From positions 5,084,014 through 5,148,013 of the forward strand of contig OY743169.1 of the NCBI GenBank assembly GCA_963555705.1: a stretch of DNA of 64,000 nucleotides, read 5' to 3'. Below the pieces are notes generated by a model. The model did not search any database. It was not told where the DNA came from and worked only from the letters and a program-made list of their open reading frames with translations. The position numbers and the translations under genes are program-made. Below are positions 46,630 through 58,819 of the stretch, piece by piece. Within the stretch, counting starts at the first letter, position 1. The number at the start of each line of letters is the position of its first letter. The DNA is from Ligustrum vulgare. Lineage: Eukaryota > Streptophyta > Magnoliopsida > Lamiales > Oleaceae.

Positions 46630-48284
46630 TGTAATTTATCGCAAGTGCACGATATCGCTAACAAGTAGTAAAAGTGTACTTTTGAGTCCGAATTATCGAT
46701 CTCACGAGAACTAGTTAATTAGTTATAAATTTATTTTGATTATAAAATTCCTAGACTAAAATCAAAATTAACTAAGGAAATAAAATACCAAACAATTCAA
46801 AAACGACAAAATATTGAGAATTAAATGAGTAAACAATGCAATTAAAATTAAAATTAAAATTAAAATTAAAATCTAAAATTAAAAGCAATTAATGAAATAA
46901 GAATAAACGTGGTGGGTTTTTTAACAATTAAATGAATATCGGGACTGACGATTTCGAAGTAACGTTCTAGCTTATTTTCGCATCTCAAGTTGTTTTCTAG
47001 AATTGTATTGGTCGAATTCACGTTTGTATCTAATTTACTTCTCTCGAGTTCAAATTAGGTATGTTTAACTTAGTCAACCACGTATCTCTACAGCAGGTCA
47101 GAGTTCTCCTTAATTAAATGCATTCAATTACTTTGAAATTCACAAGTAACCACATGCAACCACAAATTCATATCTCTATCTTTTTGTTGAAATTGTCGTA
47201 TTTTATTACGTGATCTAATTGTTAACTTACCTCTCGTATTATGAAAACAATCATTAAATCATGAATTGGTGATCAAGCAACTCAAGCATTAAAAGTAATA
47301 ATAAAATCAATACATGAACATCAAAACACCAACTTAAAAATTAAAATCTAACTAAAAGCATTAAATTTATATCGTCAATCCTGATTATAAAATTTAGCTA
47401 CTCATGTTTTTGAAATAAAAAGCAATAATTAATGTAAACAAAACCCGAATTTTAAAGAGTTGAAGAATTGACATCACTTCGCACCACCAAAATTAGTCCA
47501 GTCGTGCCCCTTTCTTTTGGTTCAAGTCGGCTTCTCCAATCTCCTAAGAATTTGAAGTTAAAATCCCAAAATTATGATGTTATTAGGTGAGTTAAAGGTC
47601 TGATTTTCGTGCAAGACATGTTTCTTATATAATTGGTGAAGAGATCTAGTTGAAGAAGGAAAGAAATTCGTCAAACCCGCGAGAGTCTTTTCTTGTATCT
47701 GCACATCGTTCAATATTTCTACCATGCCTTTCTATTCTCTTATCTGATTGAAGTGATTCAAATTGCGTTAGAAAGATAACTTAAAAGACTACAATTCTTC
47801 CTGAAATAGGATTTTTTCAATTCAAACATTTACCACCCTAAAATTAGGTCTTAAAGTTCGACTAAAATCTGTTCAGAATCTTGTGCGATTGGAATCAATT
47901 TTATGGTAATATTCTTATCATATTCCATTCCTTTTTGACTTCTACTTGCATCCAACTGACTCCTTAATATACTCAAAGTATTGTCTTGTGATCCAAGTCA
48001 ATCATCGGATATTTACAAGTTATTCCCTCATGTTTAATTTGCTATTCAGTCTTTCAACTTCCGATTTCTTTACTTTGACACATTGCATCTTTCTAGTTGA
48101 TGTCATTAGCTTCTCGATTGTCCAATTTAACTCCAATTACAATCCAAATGTGCATTTTGCAACAATTTCTCATTTTTCTTGATTTTGGGATAAAACCTGA
48201 AATAATGACAAATAAACACAAACTAAGTAGAGTTTATTCACGAAAAACAATATAAAATCCTAATTTTGACAGATAAATCGATCA
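46630..48284 (-). repeat. Dispersed ~1.6-kb repeat, probable LTR (family E)
   Basis: The left end GCAAGTGCACGATATCG...AGTAGTAAAAGTG...TCGATCTCACGAGA matches the left end of the repeat at 62110 (CAAGTGCACGGGTCGCACA...ATAATAAAGTGG...TTGATCCCACAAAGA). The right end CACAAACTAAGTAGAGTTTATTC...AAATCCTAATTTT matches its right end. It includes AAATT-type short repeats (46838-46878). No coding sequence and no clear target duplication; the orientation is taken from the 62110 copy. Confidence 0.55.
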
Positions 48285-48763
48285 TGTAATTGCTAGCATC
48301 ATCAGAAATTTAAAACAGTGTGACCAAAAAACCGAAGATATCTTACAATGGTGCTCCCACCCATTTTGGATTCAAATTCATTTTCAACAACATATTTCTA
48401 TGGACTGACCACTTTTCAACCACACTTTTTCCCAAAATTCCCTAAAAGCTACCTACACAAACATGTACTTAATATCCGAGTTACAGATTTAGCCCTTGTT
48501 CAGTTGTTTGGCCCTCATTATAAACTAAACGCATTTCTCCCTCTTTTCTTTTCAATCACACATTTATCAATAAAATAATATTACATATAAATTCATAAAA
48601 AAATTCCCAGCTTTTTAACTACATATTCTCCTAAAAATCACTACTCAAAAAACTATTTTTCAAATAAACTATTAAAATCAACATCAAACAAGAGTTAATG
48701 AGATCTTGCATAATCGGCAATTCTGTTACACCATTTGGAAATTTGCATATACGATTTAAAGCT

Positions 48764-49095
48764 ATGTTTTGATAGCGAATGTTGAATTTGGATGGAAAGA
48801 AAACAAATTTCAGTGAATTGAATTCCTGAAAATTAGAATTTTAATTTGTTTGATTGATTTAATTTTCTAAGTGAAAAAAGTGAAGAATTTTTCAATTTTT
48901 GTTATTTAGTTGACATTATAACATTATTTTTCGTGGCAAATAAAGCAAAATTTAACTATTTTAATCAAAAAATATTTTTTTATTTTTATTTTTTCACGCA
49001 TCCATACTAGATAATAATAATATTATTATTATTTTTTGGGAAAAAATAAATCAATTAACAACAACAAAAATTATCAAACGTTACGAAAATGGTTA
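48764..49095. mobile_element. Tourist-like MITE, family B, right end missing
   Basis: GTTTTGATAGCGAATG opens the copy, and TTGATTTAATTTTCTAAG and AAATTATCAAACGTTACGAAAA follow. The sequence stops matching the family near 49095, where the composite element at 49118 begins. Confidence 0.7.
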
Positions 49096-49424
49096 AACAT
49101 TTTGCCTAGAAGGGTCGTTCTCTTTGTATTTCGATTATGAATTTTGAGTTTTGAATTTTGGATTTTGATTGTTTATTTTGAGATTGCTGAAAATATGTTC
49201 TCTTTATGATTTTGAAAAACTGTTTTCAAAAATAGAAAATCGAAAAATGCGTTTACTTTGTAATTTTCTGATATATTTATTTTAAGATATTTTATATGTA
49301 AAAATGATTGATTGATTTATTGAATTAGATTAATTTTAATATCAATAAATCAGTTAGTTCTCTATGTCAATAAACTCATCATTATTATTTTTTCAGCTAA
49401 ACAAAAATTCAACTCATACCAACA

Positions 49425-50345
49425 AAATCTTAACATGAATCTATATATAATTGCAAAATAACATAAGAATTTCAAGTAAAGGAAGCGTCTCACATTTACA
49501 AAAAAAATAATAATAATAAAAAAAAAAATTACAAAAAAAGATCTTAACATAAATCTATATATAATGGCAAAATAACTTTCAAGTGAATGAAGTGTTTCAC
49601 ATTTACCAAAAAAAAAAAAATTACAAATAAAAATAAATAAATAAAATCTTAACATGGATCTATATTTAATGGCAAAATAACATAAGAATTTTAAATGAAG
49701 TAAGGGTGCGTTTGATAACGATGGTGGAATTTGGGTGGAAAGAAAATGAATTCCAAAGAATTTAATTCTAGGGAATTAAAAGTTTAATGTATTTGATTGG
49801 TCTAATTTTCTAGGTGAAAAAAGTAGGGAATTTTCTAACTTTTGTTGTTTGATTGACATTATTTTCCATGAAAAATAAAGTAATTTTTTTCTATTTAAAT
49901 CAAAAAAAAAAAAATTTTTACTTTTTAAATATATTTGTACTTGATGATGATAATGTTATTTTTTGGAAAGAAAATAAGTCAATTAACAACAACAAAATTG
50001 ATTAAACGTGTCAAAAATCATTTTCCATCTACCTTGGAAAACAAAAATCCACCAAAACTCAAAGAAAATATTTTCCACCAAAACAAGGAAAATGGGCGCG
50101 TGGGTGGGATCCGCGGAAAACATTTTCCGTGGAAAATTTTCGCAATCAAACGGAGTAAAGTAGAAAAGCTGGAAAAAATTTTCTTTTTTCACGGAAAATT
50201 AAGGCTATCAAACAGACCCTAAGTGTTTCACATTTACAAAAAAAAAAAAAATAATAATAATAATAAATAAATAATCTTAACATTGATCTATATATAATGA
50301 CAAAATAACATAAAAACTTCAAGTGAAGATAGTATCTCACATTAA
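49425..50345. repeat. ~110-bp tandem repeat interrupted by a MITE
   Basis: Units start CTTAACAT-(A/G)ATCTATATATAATGGC near 49428, 49543, 49650 and 50275, each followed by AATAACATAAGAATTT, TTCACATTTAC and an A-run. The third unit is cut by the MITE at 49704-50219 and resumes after it (AAGTGTTTCACATTTAC). Confidence 0.8.
49704..50219. mobile_element. Tourist-like MITE, family B, TSD TAA
   Basis: 516 bp, GGGTGCGTTTGATAACG...GGCTATCAAACAGACCC, flanked by TAA at 49701-49703 and 50220-50222. The interruption of a repeat unit gives independent proof of the ends. Confidence 0.92.
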
Positions 50346-50728
50346 AAAAAAAAAAATTACAAAAAAGAAAAGAAAAGAAAAGAAAGAGTTCAAAACGCAC
50401 GTTGTGATTTTTTGAATTTTTTAACACAAAATATCCAAAACACAATAAACTCGTTTTGAGTTTTCTTTTTTTTTTTTTCTTTTTTTTTTTTTTTGGAAAT
50501 CACATTGTTGAAATGGGCAAAGTAAACCTATTTTCGATATTTTCAAAAATCGAAAACTCAAAACGAGCCGAAAACAGCAAAGAGAACGGATCCTCCCAGG
50601 AAAACCAATTCACGGAAAACGTGGATAATCCACGCATGAAGCATAAGGCTGGAAAACTATTTACCTGGAACTTGGAAGCTATCAAACACCATAAAGCTAG
50701 AAATTGCTTGGAAAAGGAATGAATTCCC

Positions 50729-50746
50729 GGGGGGGGGGGGGGGGGG
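50729..50746 (+). repeat. Poly-G run
   Basis: CCC followed by 18 G near the end of a partial family-B-like sequence. Such runs are prone to sequencing and assembly error. Confidence 0.8.
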
Positions 50747-50974
50747 TGTGAAGACAATCAAATGCAGCCTAATTGTTGAATGAACACAACGTAACGAAGG
50801 ATTTAAACAGAGGCCAAAAGTTAACAAGCATTCCTACATTTATACAAAGTTTTACAATTAAGCAGGCCAACAAGAACCAGTATAGATAAGTAACAAGTTA
50901 ATCTTACAGGGTATGAAAATACACAATGTTTGCTCTACCTGCTCCACTCTTCGTTTGCTCAATGTTAATAGAAC

Positions 50975-51943
50975 TCATGAAGAAAAAGGTTCTTGATTCT
51001 TAGTCGATAATCGCTTGAGAAACTCATAAGTAGTGATCATCGTCGTTGCGGACATTGACATTGAAGCCCATCTAGGACCTAATCCTCTGTAACAGGCACC
51101 CAATCCACCTTCCTTCAACAAGTTCCTCACAGTTTGTAAAATTGTTGGAGGCTTACCACGCACACTATCTTCCCCGTCCAAAACCTGCATCCTCGTCTTA
51201 ATTGTATCGAGGGGCATAGTTACCAAAGCTGATACACCGCTAGCCATTGAAGCGCTGAGTCCCTGAACCATCACCATCGCCTTCCCATCCGGCCTATAAC
51301 CACCATTGCCGCTTGTCTCCTTTTTACAGCAATAACAACCAATGCAGCCCCAAATCGCTCTATGCGCGGTAGAGTACGACGCCCACCACACAGCATTAGA
51401 TGGTGCATAAGTCAATATTGATATCCCAAATCCCCTATACAATCCTCTTACTCCGTCGGCATATATGATCTTTCTAAAAGCATCAATCCCACCATTGTAT
51501 TTTTGTAAGCCAACAGCACTTGTTGAATTACAAGCACCTCCTTGGACCATCAGTCTCTGGCTCACAACATCAATTGGTGTCCAAACCAATTGTGCAGCCA
51601 TGGCTGCACTTACCCCTGCAGCAGCATTAGCAACAGCTGATGCTGAGGCTTCTGACAATCCTAGATGACCTGTAGTAACATTGCCTACGTTACTCTTGGT
51701 TACTTCAAGTGCTCCCATGTACAGAGCACGAGCTGGGATTGTTCCCATAAGAGAAGTACCAAAACCCCTGTAGAATCCTCTAAATCCTTCACTCCTCAAA
51801 ATTGAGCTTGCCATTTTCAGGCAAGGAATCCCATTTAACATCACTTGCTGCCGCGTTTTCAACACCACAATAGGGTAAAGTGTGCCAGAAACACCGGAAA
51901 AAAGCGCTGCCCCAAGGAAGAAAAATTTTGACTTATCAAGCAT
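50975..51943 (-). CDS. Mitochondrial carrier family protein (SLC25A44-type)
   Basis: It is an inner-membrane solute carrier; the mammalian SLC25A44 imports branched-chain amino acids, while the substrate of the plant group (Arabidopsis At5g15640 type) is not settled. One exon codes for three repeats with the signatures PIVVLKTRQQ, PIDVVSQRLMVQG and PLDTIKTRMQVLDG, and the group's GTSLMGTIPARALYM and YAPSNAVWWASYS. It ends TMITTYEFLKRLSTKN. The frame is open to 52051. Relatives begin near MSL...E(I/L)H(I/L)PADIDW; here that stretch is present, but the codon at the expected start is ATA (52010-52012), and the first in-frame ATG is 51943, just before LDKSKFFFLGAALFSG. Either translation begins there, leaving the carrier core intact, or a spliced upstream exon supplies the start. 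Confidence 0.85.
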   Translation of the reverse strand: MLDKSKFFFLGAALFSGVSGTLYPIVVLKTRQQVMLNGIPCLKMASSILRSEGFRGFYRGFGTSLMGTIPARALYMGALEVTKSNVGNVTTGHLGLSEASASAVANAAAGVSAAMAAQLVWTPIDVVSQRLMVQGGACNSTSAVGLQKYNGGIDAFRKIIYADGVRGLYRGFGISILTYAPSNAVWWASYSTAHRAIWGCIGCYCCKKETSGNGGYRPDGKAMVMVQGLSASMASGVSALVTMPLDTIKTRMQVLDGEDSVRGKPPTILQTVRNLLKEGGLGACYRGLGPRWASMSMSATTMITTYEFLKRLSTKNQEPFSS

Positions 51944-52659
51944 CTTCCAATCAATATCCGCCGGAAGATGGATTTCCGATTCTGAATCATCCTCAGAAGC
52001 GCTCAAGCTTATTTTCGCCACTTTTAATTTTTCTTCCAAAATAACACTCAACTAATTTAAAACAGTTTCCTAAACTGATAAATATTTTCCTCTCCTAAAT
52101 ACAAAAACAAGGCCCAACATAAAATAAAAAGGGGAAAAAAAAAAAAGTCACTGATGTTATAGTATACTAAACTACACAAATCCGTCCTAATTTTTGGATT
52201 ATACAATGGGTCGAGCTTATTGTAAAACAAAATCAAGAACACGCATACGTATGTGGGGATGCGTATACGTAAAGGGTTACTTTTTCCGTTTGCGCAAGCA
52301 GATTATAGAATAAAAATGAGTCCACAGAGAAAGATCCAGCATTTCCTCACCAGAAAATTGAAGCCGAAGTCCAATATCAGAATACTGGCGAAGCTTAATA
52401 CGATATGTTGATGGGACAGAAGGGTTTAATGGGATTTGAAGAGTAAGTTTCGTTGAAATAACAGAAAGTGCAAAAGGGTGGCGCAAGAGTGTCTGACGGA
52501 GGGTTAACTGAATTGGGAGTTTTGAGGGTTTTGCGGATCAGATGGAGGTGGACCCATGTCAGTCAACCTACTTCAAGTTGTTCACTTTGGATTTTGTATT
52601 TTGGGCTTAGAAGACACTGTGGGGTTCAGCGTCAGCCATTTGATTCTTACTCTATTCAT

Positions 52660-52902
52660 AAAAATGTTTAACCCACATTTTGAGGGTCCCAATCGATCAT
52701 GTCCTAAGTCATTGATTGATGTGATGAGGTTAATAGGAGATTATGCATTTCAGAACCAGGATGGAGAACTTGATAGTAAGCCCAAAGTTTGGGTAACTCC
52801 CGCTAGACACAAATCTAATATTTTAGGATTCGAACCCTGCACACTGCCAGTCCTGATCCTTACCAGCCCTTCCCTTAGCCACTGGGAGATGTGCCCAGGG
52901 TC
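52660..52902 (-). mobile_element. SINE family A, copy 3, 18-bp TSD
   Basis: Minus strand: CCCAGTGGCTAAGGGAAGGG, GCTGGTAAGGATCAGG, B box GGGTTCGAATCC, GCGGGAGTTACCC. GATTCTTASTCTATTCAT flanks it at 52642-52659 and 52903-52920 with one mismatch. It lies in the upstream region of the carrier gene. Confidence 0.85.
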
Positions 52903-52920
52903 GATTCTTAGTCTATTCAT

Positions 52921-54047
52921 GAACTGTGGGTGATTAGTGATAAACCAACTGATCTTGTTTTGGTCCTCTTTTTTCAATTTTTGCCTTTTTCCATCTACAT
53001 TTCTTGGATAAGTATTTTCTATTCATGAATTTGGATGTCAGCCTTCTCATAAATTTGCACAAGTTATCTTTTCCTCTTCCTCTTTTCTTGATGTGTTCCC
53101 AAGTTCTCATCCTTTTTTTTTTTTGGACTGGCTTATGAGTTACAAATTACAATAGGCATGACAAGATGACTATAGGACAGACATAGGGTGAAACCTTCCA
53201 TTCACTGAATCAAGGAATTACGAAATTTTGGGGCGAGACATAAACTAAGACACCTCCATTTCTCGCAATATTTCTGTATTTTCTTGTTTATTTATATTTC
53301 TTGTGTTCAGCGACCATGGGATGATTTATAAATGGAATATTTTTGTTTTCGAGCTAAAATATATGAATAAAAAGTAATTTTAGAAAATGTGTGATTTAAA
53401 AGTTATTTGAAAATTGTGTTATCTATAAATTGATTTATAATGCTTCTGAAGAATTCAATGCACAATTTGGTTAGAATATCAAAAGATAACACGGATAGAC
53501 CAATCTGAAAAACCAATTAAACTCTGAATTTGATCAACCAAGAAACGCCTTGATTTCGCGAATCAAACCAAATAGAGAACAAGATTTCAGTTAAGAAGGT
53601 TTACATTCGACATCACGCACTAAACAGAAACTTCTCCCAGATGTTTATGCCTTGCCTTCTCAAATCTGCATCTGTAATCAATTATCAGCATATTAGATTG
53701 TAAGACCTACATAATCGTATTTTTTTTTTTTTTATTTAACAGTTGATATTATCAATTGAACAAATTAATGTTATCTACAAATACAAGTTTTCTTCTTTCT
53801 TTTTTTTCACATTCAGTTGAAGTCGCAAGTAGCACATACGCCACCAATGTTTATGGAATAGTTTTTCAACCATTCAATACCCAAGAAACAGCTGAATGGC
53901 ACAGGATTCGTGTGACCGGCCCTTATAAAGATGGAACAAGGCTAACTCCGTGAAATTAGATGTAATTCTTATAACAGAAAAGATATTGCTAATAAAGAGC
54001 AACTATGACACTGACCTTTATTTATTTCCATGAAAGACCATCATAAT
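52921..54047. other. Intergenic, no gene
   Basis: At 53320-53450, a family-A MITE fragment in reverse (TTTATAAATGG...TATAAATTGATTTATAATG). Nothing else recognised. Confidence 0.5.
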
Positions 54048-55750
54048 TTAAGCTGTTTCTTCTCGACCATAGTCGTAGATTATCTCAATCTGCAGCACCA
54101 GCAAAAAGTTATTATAAACCAGATGGCTCTACAAGCATATTTTGTAGGAGACAAGAAATTTAGTAAAGCCGTAAAAAACATTTTGATTCCCTCTTAGTAC
54201 AAGTGAAAGTGCAACTTGCACTAGACTTAAAGCACTATAAGAAAGACGAAAAATAAGTGTTTGGTTGAAAATTATATAAGTTTCAAAGGAGAGAAAAGTT
54301 ATCCCTCCCCGCCCCAACCAAATGCCATTTCTCAATCAAAAGCTCAAGGACCAAGAGACTTCACTGCATCAGCATGAATTTTCTGTTTTTATGAGCAGAT
54401 AGAAAGGGTAAGAAATCTGCACCACGCTTATAAAAGCGTGAACTTATCCCAACGAGGAGAAAGATAAAATTCGCAACCATGAAAATGTGCACATATGTTT
54501 GGAAATGCCATCAAATAGAAAATAGACTACTATTTTACACTTTGCAAGGAGCTTAACACCATTTACAGGGTATATCAACTGGATTCAACCTAACAAACAT
54601 TGATGTTTAAAAAACGATATTGTTGCCTTGAATTCTCCAAGCCCTCCAGCCCCCATTTGCTCGATCACCAAAGGCCCCCCATAACATAATTAGAGACATG
54701 TGTGCATCACATCCATATATCCCAGAAACAAAAAAAATAACTAGATCAAATGCTTAGGTAATGTGCATGTCCATAAATCTCAACCATAAACACGTGACTC
54801 GATCGAAATTAGTAAGCAAATACAAGTATATAAACCAAGGAGCAGTACCTAAATGAATGTAAAAGCTTAAACTCGCAAAATAAGAACCATCATGTATTCA
54901 AAATCTAAGTTGTCCTCGTGACAGATCAGATAAGTCGAGAAATGGAAAGAGTTGTGTCAATTCAAAAATCTGATAGGAAAAGGACAGTAGGTATCATTGT
55001 TTTTTCAATAAAATAGTAGGGAGAGGGGGCATAATAGCAAATTTAATATTTAGGCTGTTATTCCAAGTACAGGAAACAATAAAATATCTAACCAGTTACC
55101 CACAACATGTACTAAGAAAAGTTACTAAATGCATCATTAACAATAAAATTCAATCAATTACCCCCTCAGGTGGAGTTGGGTTACGGCAAAACTTGGAGCC
55201 ACCGGGAGCCCAGGGAACTGTTCACAAAAAAGAAAGTGAGCCTCAAGCAGAAAGAGCCAAGTTAAACTGATAAAACAATTTAAATCCATCACGCAATATT
55301 TTCTTCGCATTGATGCATGTATAAACAAGAAAAAGTAAAAGTTGAAACTGCAAAACAGGTAAAGTTTAAGAATGCTTCAACGAAACTTAAAAGTTAGACA
55401 AAAATTAAAAGATATTCTTTTCACATCTAATAATGCTAATAATAGTGTAAGGTAGTGTTTGATAGGCAACACTTGCCTAGGAAGTAAGAATTGGTTTCCC
55501 AACTTTCCAATTTTAATGGTGTTTGATAACACAAATTTTGCTAGGAATTCATTTGGCTACTTTTATGGGAATTGGTACAATTCCTTGTCTTCGAGGCAAA
55601 CAAATTCTTAGCCAAGAGGTGATAATTGGTTTCCACCGTTACATGACAAATCATAAATGCTTCGTTTGATCATTTTTGTTTTTGTTAATTTATTTTTATT
55701 TAACATTATTATAATCAAGTACAAATATGTGAAAAAATTTAAAAAAAATA

Positions 55751-55792
<42 letters not shown>

Positions 55793-57347
55793 TTTTATTA
55801 AAATAGTTACATTTTGCTTTTTTTGCTATAAAAAATAATGTCAATCAAACAACAAAACTTGAAAAATTCCCCAATTTTTCCACCTAGAAAATTAAACTAA
55901 TCAAACACATTAAACTTCCAATTTCTAGGAAAATGAATTCCCAGAAATTCAATTCCTTGAAATTCATTTCTTTTCCACCCTAATTCCAACATCAATATCA
56001 AATGGACCCTAAATGTCATTTTCCATTTGGTCTCCCATTCATCTATTCTTGAGGATCCATAGACCTGTCCTACGATGCACAGAGTACTTAAAGCCCCGGT
56101 TTGGTCCGGGAAGTTTTGACATTTTTATCTATCAAACTCATTTTTAACTACTGAGACCCACTACTTTCACACTTTTTAACCGTTTACGACCACATTCTCC
56201 AAAAAATTCAAATTTCCTCCAAAATATCCTACACCAAACGGGCCCTAAATTATGAAAACAAACAAGTGTTCAAAGAGAGAAGAAAATTGATAGGAAGTAT
56301 CAATGTAAAATCTTCAGATCTAAAAAACAATAAAATTACAAAGGAGATAATTCATAAACCTAAGTTATTCAGAAAGAGGATTTAATAAATAAATTTAATA
56401 GGATTACATAAACTTTCCAAGATCATGGTTCATAAAGAAAAATAAATAAATAAATTCTTACAGATGCAACATGAGTAAGTTTTCTTCTTCAGTTCATGCC
56501 ATTATTATTTTTGATGTTTTCATCACACGATTAATCCACCTTATTGCAAGGATCAACGTGCTCCAATATGACTTACCAATGTAAGGATCAGGATGCCGCC
56601 ACTTATTGTAGGTTGCTTCGCCAGCATCTATCATTCTATCAATGGTCTCAATATCGTCCTGAAAGACCACAATAAAAGCAAGGAAATTAAAATATAATGT
56701 AATCTTTAACCTTGTGGAATTCAATCCAAATTCTTCAAGATGCGCAACATCATTTTGTTTCCCTCAGGAATTCATTAATTTGACATCATTAAGCATTCTA
56801 AGGAAGATAAACAATTTCTCATACTAAGTATCAATAATTTTCTTTGCCTAAATGGAAATCATTTTAAACAACGAAGCAGCATTTGATTATGCAGGAGTGG
56901 GGAGTTGTTTTCCCAAATGTTCACCATTTCTCATATCCGCCAATATCTTATTTATCAAATATTTATTTTTTAATTCGAAATAGAAAAACAAAAAAAATCA
57001 TTGGGAAAGAGAAAGAACCACGTTTCTGTTTGCTTCGAATTTCTCTCTGAGAGCATCGGCCTGAAACAAGGAAAATACAAAGACCTCTGTTATAATCAAT
57101 CTACGATGCATATGAATACATGTAATACATATACACGTATATACTTATCCATCGAAAGAAATGTGTTCAGATCGTATTAACGAAACAAACCCTAAGATCG
57201 AGGTTAGGAAAAAATTACATCGGAATAGAAGAGATGGCGATGAACGGCCCAATTAAGAGTGTCCTTGAGAGCTCGTCTGTAGAGGATTCTCACCCTTTCC
57301 TTCTGTGCTGCTCGTCGAGCCAGGTACGATGCAGAAGCCACGCTCAT
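54048..57347 (-). CDS. NDUFB9: NADH dehydrogenase 1 beta subcomplex subunit 9 (complex I B22, LYR protein)
   Basis: This is an accessory subunit of mitochondrial complex I membrane arm. Five exons in transcription order: 57347-57219, 57060-57022, 56658-56577, 55217-55162 and 54089-54048; all junctions are GT-AG with matching phases, and the product is 115 residues, the usual plant length. The N-terminus reads MSVASASYLARRAAQKERVR, followed by the LYR motif (L22-Y23-R24) in ILYRRALKDTLNWAVHRH, then LREKFEANRN, IDRMIDAGEATYNKWRHPDP, VPWAPGGSKFCRNPTPPEG, and a short final exon IEIIYDYGREETA. LYR proteins bind the acyl carrier protein. Intron 3 (about 1.36 kb) contains a family-B MITE. No defects are visible. 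Confidence 0.93.
55451..56009. mobile_element. Tourist-like MITE, family B, in NDUFB9 intron 3, TSD TAA
   Basis: 559 bp, GGTAGTGTTTGATAGGC...TATCAAATGGACCC, flanked by TAA. It is in reverse orientation to the copies at 40678 and 49704. It contains an AAT microsatellite (about 55748-55792, ~15 units), which explains its greater length. Confidence 0.9.
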
Positions 57348-58814
57348 TCTTCCCTAACTTTCTCGCTCTAGAACACACCTTTACTGATTACTCCCAATTT
57401 CTGAAGCTCGTGACACACGACTTCGGGCTCTTTTATTTATTACCACAAAAAAAAAAAAAAAAGAGAAAAAAAGATGTACATATTTATCATAGTTTTAAAG
57501 TTACACTTCAAAAACTCATCCACCTACCATATAGACTATAGACGTGTGGTGATCGGTTCAGTTCGATTAGTGAAGGAATCGAAGCAAAATTGAAACTTTT
57601 GATTCGATTTTGATTATGTTTCATTCAAGCCAACTTAGCCAAGAGATGACACGATTTTGATTTTGATTTTGATTCGATTTCGATTATTTTTTCAGTTCAC
57701 TCATGAGTTCACATCAGAAAGTACAATAGTGTAATCAAACACGATAAAATTAGTGTTGACTATGTGATTTAGGTTCAAAATACATTTTTTACACAATGAA
57801 CAAGAATATAGTTTGTTTAAAAGTATTCACTTTTTTTCCCTTTCAAATTTTGAATACCACATTATTTTTTGAATTTTCTATAATATGCTCTCAGTCAAAA
57901 ATAAATACATGTTCATTTTTCGTGCCATGTAGAGAATAGCTTTAAGTACTTTTTTTTTACGACTCGGTCTGTTTCTTTCACTAATAATCTTTATTAGTCT
58001 CGCATCATTTCCGTGAACGTATTTTTTCTATCATAATCTATAATTAATTGCAAATTAGCTTGTTGTTTCCTGTTAGTATACAACTAATGATATTAAATTG
58101 ATCATTCTGTCATTTTTATTTTATTGATTACCCATGTTATATTTGTTTCTTAATATTGTTGTCAAGAACTATTTGCTTGCTACATTTATATGATATTTAT
58201 ATAATTGATAGCTTGTTAATTCTCGGAACAATTAAGCACAATATACTGCGTTTCAAGATTTTACTCTTGTTCTCGATTATAATTCCAAAAAAAAAAAAAA
58301 TACAACAAATGTGTTTTATCGATTTTGATTTTGAGAACCTACCGATTTCGGATTTGGTTTTTTTAAATATCGAACGGTTTCAGTTTTTTGTCGATTTTGA
58401 CTTTGTCATCTCAATTCCAATTTTTTTGTCCACCCCTATTACCATATATAAAAAAAAGAATGATGAAGAATATAGACTTTTGAATACTTATTTTACACTT
58501 ATATATTTTCCTATACACCCAATATGTCTTATCCCTTATTTAGTAAAATTAAATAATTAATTACGCTCCGATCAAAAAAAAATAAAATAAAATAAAATAA
58601 TTAATTACGCTAATTTATTATTTAACAATTTACAATATTATAATACAGTTTCATACTATTATATTTTCTTATTTATTTAGTATTCAATTAGTTTATATCT
58701 AATATTTTACATTATTATAATATAATTTCATATTGTTATAATCTCATATTATTGTACTTTTCATTTATGTATATAGTATTAAGAAAACAAGAAAAACTAT
58801 TAATAAATATTATT
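57348..58814. other. Intergenic region 5' of NDUFB9
   Basis: No gene. Repeated TTTTGATTTTGATTCGATT words at 57590-57690 and GATTTTGATTTTGAGAAC at 58320-58400, plus A-runs, suggest an old degraded repeat. The 134-codon ORF at 58156-58560 is AT-rich and without domains. Confidence 0.5.
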
Positions 58815-58819
58815 ATGAG

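Larger units (their letters stand above)
49118..50590. mobile_element. Composite foldback element enclosing tandem repeats and a MITE
   Basis: Left GTTCTCTTTG...GAATTTTGAGTTTTG...TTTTCAAAAATAGAAAATCG is complementary to right CGATATTTTCAAAAATCGAAAA...CTCAAAACGAG...CAAAGAGAAC. Between the arms lie ~110-bp tandem repeats and the family-B MITE 49704-50219. It is probably a non-autonomous DNA element that was itself a target for insertion. Confidence 0.55.

Noticed and set aside
58156..58560. 134-codon plus-strand ORF
   Set aside because: Very AT-rich, dominated by Ile/Phe/Leu, without domain; expected by chance in this composition.
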